49,575 bases of DNA from Desulfovibrionaceae bacterium (GCA_009773665.1 WSYE01000020.1:1-49575); one strand, 5' to 3'; positions 17,396 through 26,786 are shown, numbered from the stretch's first letter. A program made the numbers and translations. Notes: generated by a model from the sequence alone, not told the origin.

Positions 17396-18703
17396 ATGCA
17401 CGATCAACTCAATGGGCGCACACGCCTTGTGGTTCTTGGCCTGGACGGACTGCCCTTCTCTCTCGCGCAATCGCTCTGTCGGGACGGCTCATTGCCCAAT
17501 CTGGCCACACTTGCGCTCTCCCCTAACGCCCGCGCCATCCGCGCCGAGCTGCCCGAGCTGTCCCCGGTCAACTGGGCCTCGTTCATCACCGGCAAGAACC
17601 CCGGCGGGCACGGCGTGTTCGGGTTCTCGCAGATCGACCCCGCCAGCTACGCGCAGTCGCTGGTAGACTCCTCGGCCATCAAGGCCTCCACGATTTTCGA
17701 GCGCATGGGCGAGAAGGGCCTGACCTCCAAAGTGCTGAACCTGCCCGGTGCCTACCCGGCCAAGCCCATCCCCGGCATGATGGTGGCCGGGTTCGTGGCG
17801 CACGACCTGCAAAAGGCCGTGCATCCGCCCTTTCTGGCCTCCATACTGGCGGGCGAGGACTACGTGCTGGAGGCCGACACCACGCGCGGCGCGAAAGACC
17901 CGGACTACCTGCTCTCCCAGGTGCGGGCCACGCTGCGTTCGCGCGCAAGAGCCCTGGAACTTTTCTGGCCGGACCTCTCCTGGGACCTGTTCATGCTGGT
18001 GCTCACCGAGACGGACCGCCTGTTCCACTTTTTCTATCCCGCCGTGGCCAACCCCCAGCACGCCCTGCACGGGGCCTTCCTGGAATTTCTAGCGGAGTGG
18101 GACCGCCTGATAGGCGTGGTGCTGGAGCGGTTTGATGCGCTCAAAGGCCCCAAGCGCCTCATCGTGCTGGCCGATCACGGCTTCACCGAGTGCATAACCG
18201 AGGTGGACCTGAACGTGTGGCTGATGTCCCAGGGCATCCTGACGCTCAGGGATCGCGGCACCAACGAGTACGACAGCCAGGCCATCGCCCCGCACGAGTC
18301 CGCAGCCTTCGCCCTGGACCCAGGCCGCATCTTCATAAACGTGAAGGAGCGCTTCGCACGTGGCGTCTTCCACCAGTACATCGCCGACAAGTTGAAAGAC
18401 GAGCTGAAGGCCTCGCTCATGGAACTCAGCCACGAGGGCAAGCCCATCATGGCCGCCGTGCACGACCCACGCGACATCTACTCCGGCCCCTTCACTTTCA
18501 AGGCCCCGGACCTGATCTGCGAGGCGCGCCCCGGCTACGCCCTGACCGGCAAGTTCGACCGGCTCCAGCTGTGCGGCCTGCACGGACGCTTTGGGGTGCA
18601 CACGGCGGGCGACGCCTTCTATTACGACTCGCAGGGGGCGGCACCGGCCACCGTTAGCGAAGCCGGACGTGAGATGTTCACGTATTTCGGGCTGGAGGCG
18701 TAG
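17396..18703 (+). CDS. Alkaline-phosphatase superfamily protein (phosphodiesterase-like)
   Basis: A 435-residue protein of the type I phosphodiesterase/nucleotide pyrophosphatase group. The N-terminus carries the metal-binding motif VVLGLDGLPFSLA; the nucleophile region is NWASFITGKNPGGHGVFGF near residue 60; VLADHGFTE near residue 260 and LHGRFGVH near the end supply further metal ligands. No signal peptide is seen, so it is probably cytoplasmic. The start is uncertain: ATG 17384 and a longer frame from 17273 are possible. It ends seven bp before the helicase gene, so they may be co-transcribed. The 238-bp gap to the tRNA shows no gene. The substrate is unknown. Confidence 0.75.
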   Translation: MHDQLNGRTRLVVLGLDGLPFSLAQSLCRDGSLPNLATLALSPNARAIRAELPELSPVNWASFITGKNPGGHGVFGFSQIDPASYAQSLVDSSAIKASTIFERMGEKGLTSKVLNLPGAYPAKPIPGMMVAGFVAHDLQKAVHPPFLASILAGEDYVLEADTTRGAKDPDYLLSQVRATLRSRARALELFWPDLSWDLFMLVLTETDRLFHFFYPAVANPQHALHGAFLEFLAEWDRLIGVVLERFDALKGPKRLIVLADHGFTECITEVDLNVWLMSQGILTLRDRGTNEYDSQAIAPHESAAFALDPGRIFINVKERFARGVFHQYIADKLKDELKASLMELSHEGKPIMAAVHDPRDIYSGPFTFKAPDLICEARPGYALTGKFDRLQLCGLHGRFGVHTAGDAFYYDSQGAAPATVSEAGREMFTYFGLEA

Positions 18704-18710
18704 GCGCGCC

Positions 18711-20939
18711 ATGCCCATAGACTTCAAAAGCCAGTTGAACCCTGCCCAGCTTGAGGCCGTGATGACCACCGACGGCCCGGTGCTGGTGGTGGCGGGCGCG
18801 GGCTCCGGCAAGACGCGCACCCTGGTGCACCGTCTGGCGCGCCTGGTGAGCCTTGGCGTGGAGCCCTCCTCCATCCTGCTGCTCACCTTCACCCGCAAGG
18901 CCGCAACCGAGATGCTGCACCGCGCCGAGAAGCTCCTGGGCATGGCTCTGGGCGGCGTGCAGGGCGGCACGTTTCACGCCTTCTCCTTCGCGACGCTGAG
19001 GCGTTATCCCCAGGCCGTGGGCTATCCGGGATCGCTGACCATTATGGACCGGGGCGACGCCGAAGACGTCATGGGGCTGGTGATGGGCGAGAAGGGCATG
19101 GGCAAGGGCGACAAGAGCTTTCCCAAGAAGGGCTTCGTGCTGGAACTCATCGGCAAGTCGCGCAATAAAGAGCTGTCCATCCACGAGGTGCTCTCGCGCG
19201 AGTCCTACCAGCTTCTGCCCCACGCCTCGGCCCTGGAGCAGCTGGCCGAGGGCTACGAGGACTACAAGCGCAACCACGGCCTGCTGGACTACGACGACAT
19301 GCTCTTCACCCTGGAGCGCGTGCTGGTGGAGAACCCGGAGCTTCTGGAGGCGCTTCGCGCCCGCCATCGCTACATCATGGTGGACGAATACCAGGACACC
19401 AACATGGTGCAGGCGCGCCTCGTGAAGCTTCTGGCCGGGGACGCGGGCAACGTGATGGCTGTGGGCGACGACGCCCAGTCCATCTACGCCTTCCGTGGGG
19501 CCAACGTGGAGAACATTTTGTCCTTCCCCCGCATCTACGAGGGCACGCGCGTGGTGCGCCTGGAGCAGAACTACCGCTCCACCCAGCCCATCCTGGACCT
19601 CACCAACTCGATTTTAAGCCAGGCCAAGGACCGCTTCGAGAAGAACCTGTTCACCGAGCGCACCGAAGGTCCGCTGCCGGAGATCGTCAAGGCCTACTCC
19701 GACCAGACCCAGGCCAAGCTGGCCGCCGACCGCATCCGCGAGCTGCGCAAACGCTACATGGCCTGCGAGATCGCGGTGCTGTTCCGCGCCGGGTACCAGT
19801 CCTACGCGCTGGAGCTGGCCCTCAATAAAGAGGGTATCGCCTTCCAGAAGTACGGTGGCCTGCGCTTCTCCGAGGCCGCCCACGTGAAGGACGCCGTGGC
19901 CTACCTGCGCGTGCTGCACAACCCGCGCGACGCCGTGGCCTGGAAGCGCGTGCTGACCCTGGTGGACAAGATCGGCGAGAAGACCGCCATGAAGATCGCC
20001 GCCGCCGTGCGCGACAACGATCAGGCCCTCCTGACCGCTCAGCGCAAGAAGAACCCCGGCCTGGAGGCCCTGTTCGCGTTCCTGGAAGACCTGCGCGCCG
20101 ATCCGGGCGGACCGGCGTCCCTGTTGGACCGTGCCGTGACCTTCTACACGCCCACCCTCACCCACCTGCACCCCGAGGACTTCCCGCGCCGCCTGGCTGG
20201 CCTTGAGCAGCTTGGCCAGATCGCCGCCACCTACGCCCACATGGAGCAGTTCCTGGCCGACCTGGCCCTGGAAAACCCGGCCGAGGAGCAGAAAGGCGTC
20301 CGGGAGGACGCAGTGGTGCTCTCCACCGTGCACTCGGCCAAGGGGTTGGAGTGGCCCGCCGTGCTGCTGCTCGACCTGGTGGACGACCGCTTCCCCTCGC
20401 GCCACGCCCTGGCCCGGCCAGAAGACCTGGAGGAGGAGCGCCGCCTGCTGTACGTGGCCTGCACCCGCGCCAAGGACGAACTGACGCTCTTCGTGCCCGG
20501 CACCATCTACAACCGCGCCGGGGGCGGCTCCCAGCCCGCCATGCCCAGCCTCTTCGTGCGCGAACTGCCGCGCGCCCTGTATTCGGAGCTGCGCGAGACC
20601 TTCTCAGGCAGCCTGACCGCCGCGTCGGCGTCCTTGGGTTCGTCATTTGGGACGTCTGTCGGATCGTCCAGCGGCAACTGCGGGTCCGTCTCCACGTCAC
20701 GCTTCGAAACGCCAAGGCGGACAACTTCGATACACGCGCCCATCTCAGAGCCAGAAGCCCGCTCGGCCCTGGCCTCCTCGCCCTCGGCATTGGGCGACGG
20801 CCCCCTGGGCTTCTGCCAGCACCGCATCTTCGGACGCGGCAAGGTGGTGGCCCGCCTGGACGACGGCAAGTGCCGGGTGAACTTTCCGGGGTTCGGCATG
20901 AAGGTCATTCTGAGCGAATACCTGGAGATGGAGCCATGA
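18711..20939 (+). CDS. UvrD/PcrA-type superfamily 1 DNA helicase
   Basis: A 742-residue 3'-5' helicase for repair or replication restart. Motifs appear in order: Q motif LNPAQLEAV near residue 8, Walker A GAGSGKT near 30, motif II VDEYQDTN near 225, motif III GDDAQSIYAFRGA near 255, motif IV EQNYRST near 285, motif V TVHSAKGLEWP near 540, and motif VI LLYVACTRAKDEL near 578. A Ser-rich linker leads to a C-terminal Tudor-like domain (GRGKVVARLDDGKCRVNFPG) as in PcrA. ATG 18711 matches the conserved start. The stop overlaps the start of the 23-codon ORF (ATGA). Confidence 0.93.
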   Translation: MPIDFKSQLNPAQLEAVMTTDGPVLVVAGAGSGKTRTLVHRLARLVSLGVEPSSILLLTFTRKAATEMLHRAEKLLGMALGGVQGGTFHAFSFATLRRYPQAVGYPGSLTIMDRGDAEDVMGLVMGEKGMGKGDKSFPKKGFVLELIGKSRNKELSIHEVLSRESYQLLPHASALEQLAEGYEDYKRNHGLLDYDDMLFTLERVLVENPELLEALRARHRYIMVDEYQDTNMVQARLVKLLAGDAGNVMAVGDDAQSIYAFRGANVENILSFPRIYEGTRVVRLEQNYRSTQPILDLTNSILSQAKDRFEKNLFTERTEGPLPEIVKAYSDQTQAKLAADRIRELRKRYMACEIAVLFRAGYQSYALELALNKEGIAFQKYGGLRFSEAAHVKDAVAYLRVLHNPRDAVAWKRVLTLVDKIGEKTAMKIAAAVRDNDQALLTAQRKKNPGLEALFAFLEDLRADPGGPASLLDRAVTFYTPTLTHLHPEDFPRRLAGLEQLGQIAATYAHMEQFLADLALENPAEEQKGVREDAVVLSTVHSAKGLEWPAVLLLDLVDDRFPSRHALARPEDLEEERRLLYVACTRAKDELTLFVPGTIYNRAGGGSQPAMPSLFVRELPRALYSELRETFSGSLTAASASLGSSFGTSVGSSSGNCGSVSTSRFETPRRTTSIHAPISEPEARSALASSPSALGDGPLGFCQHRIFGRGKVVARLDDGKCRVNFPGFGMKVILSEYLEMEP

Positions 20940-21007
20940 ACCAACAGCCTGCACCGTCTCAACTGCCCCTCACCGGCAGGGCGCCGCAGCCGGGAGAAGC
21001 GCCGTGA
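20936..21007 (+). CDS. 23-codon bridging ORF between helicase and phosphatase
   Basis: ATG at 20936 overlaps the helicase stop as ATGA, and its own stop overlaps the GTG start of the phosphatase gene as GTGA. The peptide is Pro/Gln-rich (MNQQPAPSQLPLTGRAPQPG) with no recognisable domain. The exact fit of both overlaps suggests it carries ribosomes from one gene to the next. It might be purely a coupling device. Confidence 0.4.
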   Translation: MNQQPAPSQLPLTGRAPQPGEAP

Positions 21008-23154
21008 GCGTCCGGGCCAAGCTGTTCCTGCTGCTTCTGGCCCTCTCCGTCCTGCCTATTCTTTTCCTGCGCGTAAACGGCCACTTCGCGGTCAAGCAGC
21101 TTACTCAGGACCTCATGACCAGCAGTCAGCGCACGCTGGTGGCCAAGGCCAAATCCCAGATGCTCACCATGGTGGAAGACCACGCCGAGCTCTGGCGTCG
21201 CCAGAGCCTGCTGCTGGAGCAGACCCTGCGCTTGCAGGCGTCCGAGGTGGAGAAGGCCCTGGCCGCGCAGTCTCCGCCGGATCTTTCCGCCCGACTGGCC
21301 GAGGCCTACCGCAATTCGATGCGCATTCCCGTGCGGGAAACGCCCGGCCAGCTCACCGTGTTCGCGGACGGACGCCTGGAAGCTTCCGCCGAAGTGAAGC
21401 TCCCCAAGCGCTTCGACGGGCGTGAGGCCGCCTGGTACCAGTTGGCCATGCGCGAGAACGGACCCGTGTGGACCGCGCCGGTGATCGATCCGGCCACGCG
21501 GCGCATCGGGGTCACGCTGTCGGTCCCGGTGCGCGACGCCTCGGGGCGGGCCGTAGGCGTCACGGCGGTGATGGCCCCCCTGGCCATCGGCGGCATGAGC
21601 ACGGTGCACACCTCCAGCCTCTCGGAGCGTCTGCGGACCTATCTGGTGGCCTACGACCACCCGGACGCCGCAGCGAAGGGATTGCGGGTCATCGGGCGCA
21701 CTGATCCCCAAGACGGCGACGAGGCGTCCGAGGGCGGGCACGGCAAGGGGCGGCGCATGGGTATGATGGGTCTGGCCGAACCGACGTGGCTGACGCCGGA
21801 CGATCCGCAGGAACTGCGCAACATCCTGAACGACCTGGACAAAGGCATGAGCGAGGTCCGTCAGGCGGAAATCAACACCAAGGATTTCATCTGGGCCTAC
21901 TCGCCCGTGGGCGTGAAGGGCCTGGCCCTGGTGCTGTCCGCGCCCAAGACCGACGTGGCCGCCGAAGCCATGCGGGCCGCCGACGACATCAAGGAACGCG
22001 TCCAGACCCAGATGGGCCAGACGCTGGTCGTATTTCTGGCGGCGCTGGCGGTGGTGGGCGTGGCCGCGCTTGTCGTGTCGCGCTCGTTCACCCGGCCCCT
22101 CTCGGATCTGGCCCGCATGGCCGACCGCCTGGGCGAGGGCGACTTTTCGGTGCGCGTCACGCCATCGGGCGGGCGCGAGTTCATGGAACTGGGCAAGGTC
22201 TTCAACGAGATGGTCCCTGAGCTTGAGGAGAGCACGCGGCTGAAGCAGGCCATGGTCCTGGCCCGCGAGGTACACCAGCGGCTCATACCCGGCGAGATGC
22301 CCGCCTTGGCCGGGCTCGATCTGGCAGCAGTAAGCATCCCGTGTCAGGAGACCGGGGGCGACTCCTTCGACGTGATCCCCGCCGCCCACGACAACCCCGA
22401 CCGCACCGCCCTGCTGGTGGGGGACGTCACCGGCCACGGCCTGGACGCGGCGCTCCTGATGGCCACGGCGCGGGCCTACCTGCGCATGCGCGTGCGCCAG
22501 CCCGGCAGCCCCGCCCTGGTGGTCACCGACGTGAACCGCTTCCTGTCCCTGGACACGGGCGACACGGGCCGGTTCATGACGCTCTTTTACCTGGAGGCCA
22601 ACCCGCGCTCAAACGTCATGCGCTGGGTGCGCGCCGGGCACGACCCGGCCATTCTCTACCGCGCCGCCACGGACGACTTCCAGGAGCTGGGCGGGCCGGG
22701 AATCCCGCTGGGCGTTCTGGACGACCGGACCTTCCAGGAAAACTCACAGGCCATGCCGGAACGCGGCGACGTGCTGCTCATCGGGTCCGACGGCCTGTGG
22801 GAGGCGCGCGGGCCGGACGGCTCCATGTTTGGCAAGGAGCGCGTGCGCGACGTGCTGCGCGAACACGCATCAAACACCGCGCACGCTATCCTGGATACGC
22901 TGCTTGCCGCCTGGAACGACTTTCGCGGGGACCTCCCCGCCGAGGACGACGTGACCCTCATGGTGATCGGCAAGCTGCGCTTCTGCCAGGGTGGGCAGTG
23001 CATGATGTGGCGCTGGATGGGCGAGGAGGACGGCGAGAACGCCCCCGGCTTCTGCGGACTGGCCAGCGCCCCGGTAAGCGCCGCGCGCCTGTCGCGCACA
23101 GGGGGGTTCCTGAACGCGGCCCCGCCGAAAGATTCCGGCAATCCCTTCGGCTAG
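21004..23154 (+). CDS. Sensor/HAMP/SpoIIE-type PP2C phosphatase
   Basis: A 716-residue membrane-bound regulator of the RsbU/SpoIIE kind. The N-terminal hydrophobic segment (about residues 6-22) and a second near 340-362 bracket a periplasmic Cache-like sensor; a HAMP domain follows (FTRPLSDLARMADRLGEGDF, 363-410). The PP2C phosphatase domain spans about 430-660 with GGDSFDV, LLVGDVTGHGLDAALLMA, and DGLWEARG plus EDDVTLMV metal-binding aspartates. It should dephosphorylate an anti-sigma-factor antagonist in a partner-switching path; no STAS or anti-sigma gene lies adjacent. Start GTG 21004 is coupled to the preceding mini-ORF. A lone response regulator follows. Confidence 0.88.
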   Translation: MSVRAKLFLLLLALSVLPILFLRVNGHFAVKQLTQDLMTSSQRTLVAKAKSQMLTMVEDHAELWRRQSLLLEQTLRLQASEVEKALAAQSPPDLSARLAEAYRNSMRIPVRETPGQLTVFADGRLEASAEVKLPKRFDGREAAWYQLAMRENGPVWTAPVIDPATRRIGVTLSVPVRDASGRAVGVTAVMAPLAIGGMSTVHTSSLSERLRTYLVAYDHPDAAAKGLRVIGRTDPQDGDEASEGGHGKGRRMGMMGLAEPTWLTPDDPQELRNILNDLDKGMSEVRQAEINTKDFIWAYSPVGVKGLALVLSAPKTDVAAEAMRAADDIKERVQTQMGQTLVVFLAALAVVGVAALVVSRSFTRPLSDLARMADRLGEGDFSVRVTPSGGREFMELGKVFNEMVPELEESTRLKQAMVLAREVHQRLIPGEMPALAGLDLAAVSIPCQETGGDSFDVIPAAHDNPDRTALLVGDVTGHGLDAALLMATARAYLRMRVRQPGSPALVVTDVNRFLSLDTGDTGRFMTLFYLEANPRSNVMRWVRAGHDPAILYRAATDDFQELGGPGIPLGVLDDRTFQENSQAMPERGDVLLIGSDGLWEARGPDGSMFGKERVRDVLREHASNTAHAILDTLLAAWNDFRGDLPAEDDVTLMVIGKLRFCQGGQCMMWRWMGEEDGENAPGFCGLASAPVSAARLSRTGGFLNAAPPKDSGNPFG

Positions 23155-23234
23155 CGCGTCCTGATCGGAATATTTCCGGTCCCGTTTTGACACCGTCCGG
23201 GCGAACATGTATGTGCGCGCGGGTTGGAGTAACC

Positions 23235-23633
23235 ATGCACGCGCTCATCATAGACGACGATCCGTTCACACGCATCTACCTCGAGGAAGTCCTCGCCCCG
23301 CACGCCAGCACCATCTCGGCCGCCAGCGGTGCCGAGGGCCTGTGCGCGTTCGCCCAGGCCATCGAGGAGAAGAAACCCTTCGACGCCGTGCTGGTGGACA
23401 TCTGCATGCCCGGCATGGACGGCCATCAGACCCTCCAGAAGCTGCGCAACCTGGAGCGCGAGGCCGGAGTCCGGGGGGATGCCGAGGCCGCAGTGGTCAT
23501 GGTGTCGGCTCTCAGCGACGCGCGAAACGTGAACCGGGCCTTTTTCCAGGGTGGGGCCATGAGTTTTCTCACCAAGCCGGTCACCCCGGACGTCCTGGTG
23601 GACGAGTTGCGCAAGTTCGGCCTTATCGCCTGA
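23235..23633 (+). CDS. Stand-alone response regulator receiver
   Basis: A 132-residue single-domain receiver: acidic pair IIDDDP near residue 6, phospho-acceptor Asp in LVDICMPGMDGH near residue 55, VMVSALSD near residue 88, and the conserved Lys in FLTKPVTPD near residue 112. It has no output domain, so it acts through protein contacts or as a phosphate relay. It follows the PP2C phosphatase by 80 bp and has its own ribosome binding site (TTGGAGTAACC). A pathway shared with the phosphatase is plausible from proximity. Confidence 0.88.
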   Translation: MHALIIDDDPFTRIYLEEVLAPHASTISAASGAEGLCAFAQAIEEKKPFDAVLVDICMPGMDGHQTLQKLRNLEREAGVRGDAEAAVVMVSALSDARNVNRAFFQGGAMSFLTKPVTPDVLVDELRKFGLIA

Positions 23634-23674
23634 TAAGCACCATCATCCTGTTTCGTCCCCCAGTGGAGGGCGTC

Positions 23675-24439
23675 ATGCGCACCATCCTTCTCGCCATTCT
23701 GATCGTCCTGTCATTCTCGTCCGTGCCCGCCAGCGCCGCCCAGGGCCTGCCTGCGCACTTCGTGTACCTGCGAGACGTGGCCCCGGACATCGTCCAGGAC
23801 ATCCGCTACGCCGGATGGCACAACTTCCTGGGCCGCCCGGTCAAGGGCTATGACGCCCCCGAGTGCATCCTCACCCTGGACGCTGCCAAGGCCCTCAAGG
23901 CCGTGCAGGAGGAGCTGAACGCCTCGGGCTTCGGGCTGAAGGTCTACGACGGCTACCGCCCCAAGCGCGCCGTGGCCGACTTCGCGGCCTGGAGCAAGGC
24001 CATAAGCGACCAGATCGCCAAGGGCGAGTTCTATCCCGCCGAGGACAAGAGAGAGTTCTTCGACAAGGGCTACGTGGCCCTGAAATCCGGCCACTCGCGC
24101 GGCTCCACCGTGGACCTGACCATAATTCCCTTGCCGCCGCGCTCAGGCGAGTCCTACACGCCGGGGCAGGAGCTCAAGCCCTGCACCGCCCCCTACGACG
24201 TGCGCTTCAACGACGGCGACCTGGACATGGGCACCGGGTTCGACTGCATGGACCCCAAATCAGCGCCCTTGTCGAACGACGTGCCTCTGGTGGCGCGGCA
24301 CAACAGGCTGCTGCTGCGCACCATCATGGAGAAGCACGGTTTCGCGCCCTACGAAGCCGAGTGGTGGCACTTCACTCTGAAGAAGGAGCCCTTCCCGGAC
24401 ACCTACTTCGACTTCCCGGTGGCCGCTCCCGCCAAATAG
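23675..24439 (+). CDS. D-alanyl-D-alanine dipeptidase (VanX/DdpX family)
   Basis: A 254-residue exported zinc peptidase. The first ~22 residues form a signal peptide (ILLAILIVLSFSSVPASA before AQG). The family zinc motifs are SGHSRGSTVDL near residue 145 and EWWHF near residue 230, with YDGYRPKRA near residue 90. It should cleave D-Ala-D-Ala in the periplasm, in peptidoglycan turnover or nutrient use. No vancomycin-resistance genes (vanH/vanA) accompany it, so a resistance role is unlikely. GTGGAGGG precedes the ATG. Length is slightly above the VanX norm because of the leader. Confidence 0.88.
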   Translation: MRTILLAILIVLSFSSVPASAAQGLPAHFVYLRDVAPDIVQDIRYAGWHNFLGRPVKGYDAPECILTLDAAKALKAVQEELNASGFGLKVYDGYRPKRAVADFAAWSKAISDQIAKGEFYPAEDKREFFDKGYVALKSGHSRGSTVDLTIIPLPPRSGESYTPGQELKPCTAPYDVRFNDGDLDMGTGFDCMDPKSAPLSNDVPLVARHNRLLLRTIMEKHGFAPYEAEWWHFTLKKEPFPDTYFDFPVAAPAK

Positions 24440-24570
24440 GCTGAGCTCCAAACCTGCCCTGCTGGCACAGCTGGATGACATCCGGTAGCCGCTGCGGGCA
24501 AGAAAGCCAGATTTCTCCGGCTATCGCCCGGCGGAGCCATCCCGTAGCGCGCAATGACTCCAGCCCATCC

Positions 24571-24615
24571 AGCCCCCGGACGCCAGCCAATGGCCTCCGG
24601 GGGCTTTCTTTGTTT
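24571..24615 (+). terminator. Strong intrinsic terminator after the dipeptidase gene
   Basis: AGCCCCCGGA (24571-24580) pairs with TCCGGGGGCT (24596-24605), with an inner GCCA/TGGC stem, followed by TTCTTTGTTT. It isolates the dipeptidase gene from the divergent-looking accessory and TetR region. Nothing else is evident in 24440-24715. Confidence 0.85.
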
Positions 24616-24715
24616 GTCGCGCCTGCTTCCCGCGCCTCCCAAACATTTAAAACAAACGATTGACTAAGTTTCTGGCCGGGCATACCTGAGCGTCTCCCAT
24701 CGTCAAGGAGACGCC

Positions 24716-25393
24716 ATGACCGTCCGACCCGACCAGCGCACCCTGCGCGGCCAGCGCACACGCGAACGCCTCATCGAGGAAGGCCTGCGCCTTTTCGCCC
24801 AGAAAGGTTTCGAGGGCGTCTCCATACGTGAGCTGGCCACGGCCTGCGAGGCCAACTCCGCCGCCGTCAGCTTCCACTTCGGCGGCAAGGCGGGCCTGTA
24901 TGCCGCCGTCATCGACCACGTGGCCGAGAGCCTGGCCGCCATCTACGCGGACACCCTGTCCCCGGCCAACGAGATTTCGCCAGAAGCCACCCGCGAGCAG
25001 GCCGCCCAGGCAACAGGGGCCATGCTCACCCGGCTGGTGGCCAAGGTCCTCACGGTCAAGCGCTCCCTGTGGATGAGCCTGCTCATCCAGCGGGAGATGG
25101 TCGCCCCCAGCGAGGCCTTCGAGCGCATCTACGCCCAGGCCATCCTCCCCGTGGTGGAGGCCTATGCCCGCGTTATCGGCCTGGCCACGGGCCGCGAGGA
25201 GCACAGCCTGGAGGCCCGCACCCTGGCCTTTGGCCTCTTCGCCATGGTCAGTGCCCTGTCCAGGAGCCGCACGGCCTTCCTACAGTGGACCGGCCTTGAA
25301 ACCTACACCCCGGACAACGCGGCGCAGATCGCCCGCATCGTCTCGCAATTCGCCCTGCACGGCGTCACCGGCCAGGAGCCCGTCGACATATGA
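24716..25393 (+). CDS. TetR-family transcriptional regulator
   Basis: A 225-residue regulator. The N-terminal helix-turn-helix region (RERLIEEGLRLFAQKGFEGVSIRELATACEANS split over residues 16-50) is canonical, including the AVSFHFGGKAGLYAAVI recognition block. The C-terminal ligand domain (LTVKRSLWMSLLIQREM near residue 105) resembles the CerR/DUF1956 group. Its stop overlaps the start of the MFS gene (ATGA), so it probably controls its own operon and efflux of an unknown compound. AAGGAG lies eight bases before the ATG. Confidence 0.88.
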   Translation: MTVRPDQRTLRGQRTRERLIEEGLRLFAQKGFEGVSIRELATACEANSAAVSFHFGGKAGLYAAVIDHVAESLAAIYADTLSPANEISPEATREQAAQATGAMLTRLVAKVLTVKRSLWMSLLIQREMVAPSEAFERIYAQAILPVVEAYARVIGLATGREEHSLEARTLAFGLFAMVSALSRSRTAFLQWTGLETYTPDNAAQIARIVSQFALHGVTGQEPVDI

Positions 25394-26661
25394 GCCATCC
25401 GTCAGGCGGCCCCCGCCTCTTTTCCTTCGAGTTCGTGACCCTGTGCCTGCTGGTGTTCTTCATCTACTGCAACACCACGGTGTTCTACAGCCTGGACGTG
25501 TACCTGGGGATGCTGGGCATTGCGCAGGAGTGGCGCGGATTCCTCATCGGCGCGTCCTCGCTGTCCACCATCGCCTTCTTCCTGGTGCTGAGCCCCCTCA
25601 TGACCGTGCACCGCGCCCCGTCCTACGCCAGCGCCGGGGCGGTTGTGCTCATGATCTGCGGCTACTGCTACCTGCACGCCGCCTCCCCCATGGAGATTCT
25701 GGCGCTTCGCCTGGGCAACGGCCTGGGGTTTTCGCTCATGCTCACCTCGGCCACCACGCTGTTTGTGCGCATCATCCCTCCGGGGCTGTCCGGGCGGGCC
25801 TTCGGTCTGTATTCCCTGGCCGGACTCCTGCCCTTCTGTGTGGTCCCGGCGGCCTTCGACCCCTTCACCCGCAGCCTGGACCAGATGGCCCACGGCTATA
25901 TGCTCATGTCGCTGTCGCTTCTGCCCGCGCTGGTGCTGATGCTCACGGTGGGGCGGCGCATCGCCGGGAAAGTCGCGGCGCGCGAAGCCGCCGCAAACCG
26001 GGACGCCCAGGAGACGACGGGCTCTCCTGGAGCTGTCCAGACGGATGATCGCCGGGAGGGAATCGTCACCTTCCGGGGCATGCTGCAAAACGCCGCCCTG
26101 CCCCCGGTGGCCATGATGCTGTGCATGACCACCCTGTACCTGGTGATGTTCAGCACGGTGTTCTTTTTGACCAAAGCCTTCTTCCAGGCCCGGTCCATCG
26201 CCAACGTGGGCACGTTCTTCAGCATCCAGATGGGCTGCATCATGGTCATACGGCTTCTGGCCATGAACCTGTTCGACAAGGTGCGCAAAACACGCCTGAT
26301 CATGCTGGCCTTCGCCCTGGCCGGGGGGGGCTGCGTGCTCACCGCCACGGCGGGCGGCCCCGTGCAGGCCTACGCCGCCGCGCTGGTGCTGGGCGCGGGC
26401 ATGGGCGTGGGGTCCCCGGTGCTCAACTCGCTCATGTTTTCCATCTCGCACAAGCGCTTCCAGGCCGTGAACACCAACCTCTTGAGCATGTTCCAGCAGT
26501 TGGGGAACTTTATCGGCCCCATCATAGGCGTCTGGGCCACGCAACTCCTGGGCGACGCGGGCTTTCTGGCCGCCGGGGCCTTGGCCAGCCTTGCGGCATT
26601 CATCCTGTGCGCGGTGTTCGCCCGCAAGGGGTTCGACCTGCCGGAGCGTGCGAGGGGCTGA
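25390..26661 (+). CDS. MFS transporter, regulator-coupled
   Basis: A 423-residue major facilitator with about 12 hydrophobic segments, split by a charged cytoplasmic loop near residues 195-230 (AREAAANRDAQETTG). Segments such as CLLVFFIYCNTTVFYSL near residue 16 and AALVLGAGMGVGSPVLNSL near residue 330 are typical. The substrate cannot be deduced. The four-base overlap with the TetR gene implies co-translation and suggests a drug or metabolite exporter. It is the last backbone gene before the AT-rich pocket. Confidence 0.85.
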   Translation: MSHPSGGPRLFSFEFVTLCLLVFFIYCNTTVFYSLDVYLGMLGIAQEWRGFLIGASSLSTIAFFLVLSPLMTVHRAPSYASAGAVVLMICGYCYLHAASPMEILALRLGNGLGFSLMLTSATTLFVRIIPPGLSGRAFGLYSLAGLLPFCVVPAAFDPFTRSLDQMAHGYMLMSLSLLPALVLMLTVGRRIAGKVAAREAAANRDAQETTGSPGAVQTDDRREGIVTFRGMLQNAALPPVAMMLCMTTLYLVMFSTVFFLTKAFFQARSIANVGTFFSIQMGCIMVIRLLAMNLFDKVRKTRLIMLAFALAGGGCVLTATAGGPVQAYAAALVLGAGMGVGSPVLNSLMFSISHKRFQAVNTNLLSMFQQLGNFIGPIIGVWATQLLGDAGFLAAGALASLAAFILCAVFARKGFDLPERARG

Positions 26662-26697
26662 TCGCAGCAGGACAGACACGCCCGCACACCATTCCCG

Positions 26698-26727
26698 TTG
26701 ACATGCCATTCCAGCAGTCTATATATT
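26698..26727 (+). promoter_or_regulatory. Near-consensus sigma-70 promoter of the micro-ORF cluster
   Basis: A perfect TTGACA (26698-26703) is followed after 16 bases by TATATA (26720-26725), or after 18 bases by TATATT. It is the cleanest sigma-70 promoter in the window and points into the six small ORFs beginning at 26899. Confidence 0.75.
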
Positions 26728-26766
26728 TATTCACAGACCGTCACGATGGCTGACCATAGCTTGCCC

Positions 26767-26786
26767 GCGCGGCTTCGTTGCCGCGC
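26767..26786 (+). other. Leader hairpin upstream of the micro-ORFs
   Basis: GCGCGGC (26767-26773) and GCCGCGC (26780-26786) form a perfect 7-bp stem with a six-base loop in the presumed 5' leader. No T-run follows. The rest of 26728-26898 shows no convincing gene, although a GTG-initiated frame (26815) runs into the first micro-ORF. Confidence 0.5.

Noticed and set aside
22341-23234. Extended frame upstream of the response regulator
   Set aside because: It is a shadow of the PP2C phosphatase gene; the receiver domain begins at ATG 23235 with its own ribosome binding site.
23675-24439. Vancomycin-resistance VanX
   Set aside because: It is a lone exported dipeptidase without vanH/vanA/vanRS partners; a cell-wall turnover role is more likely.
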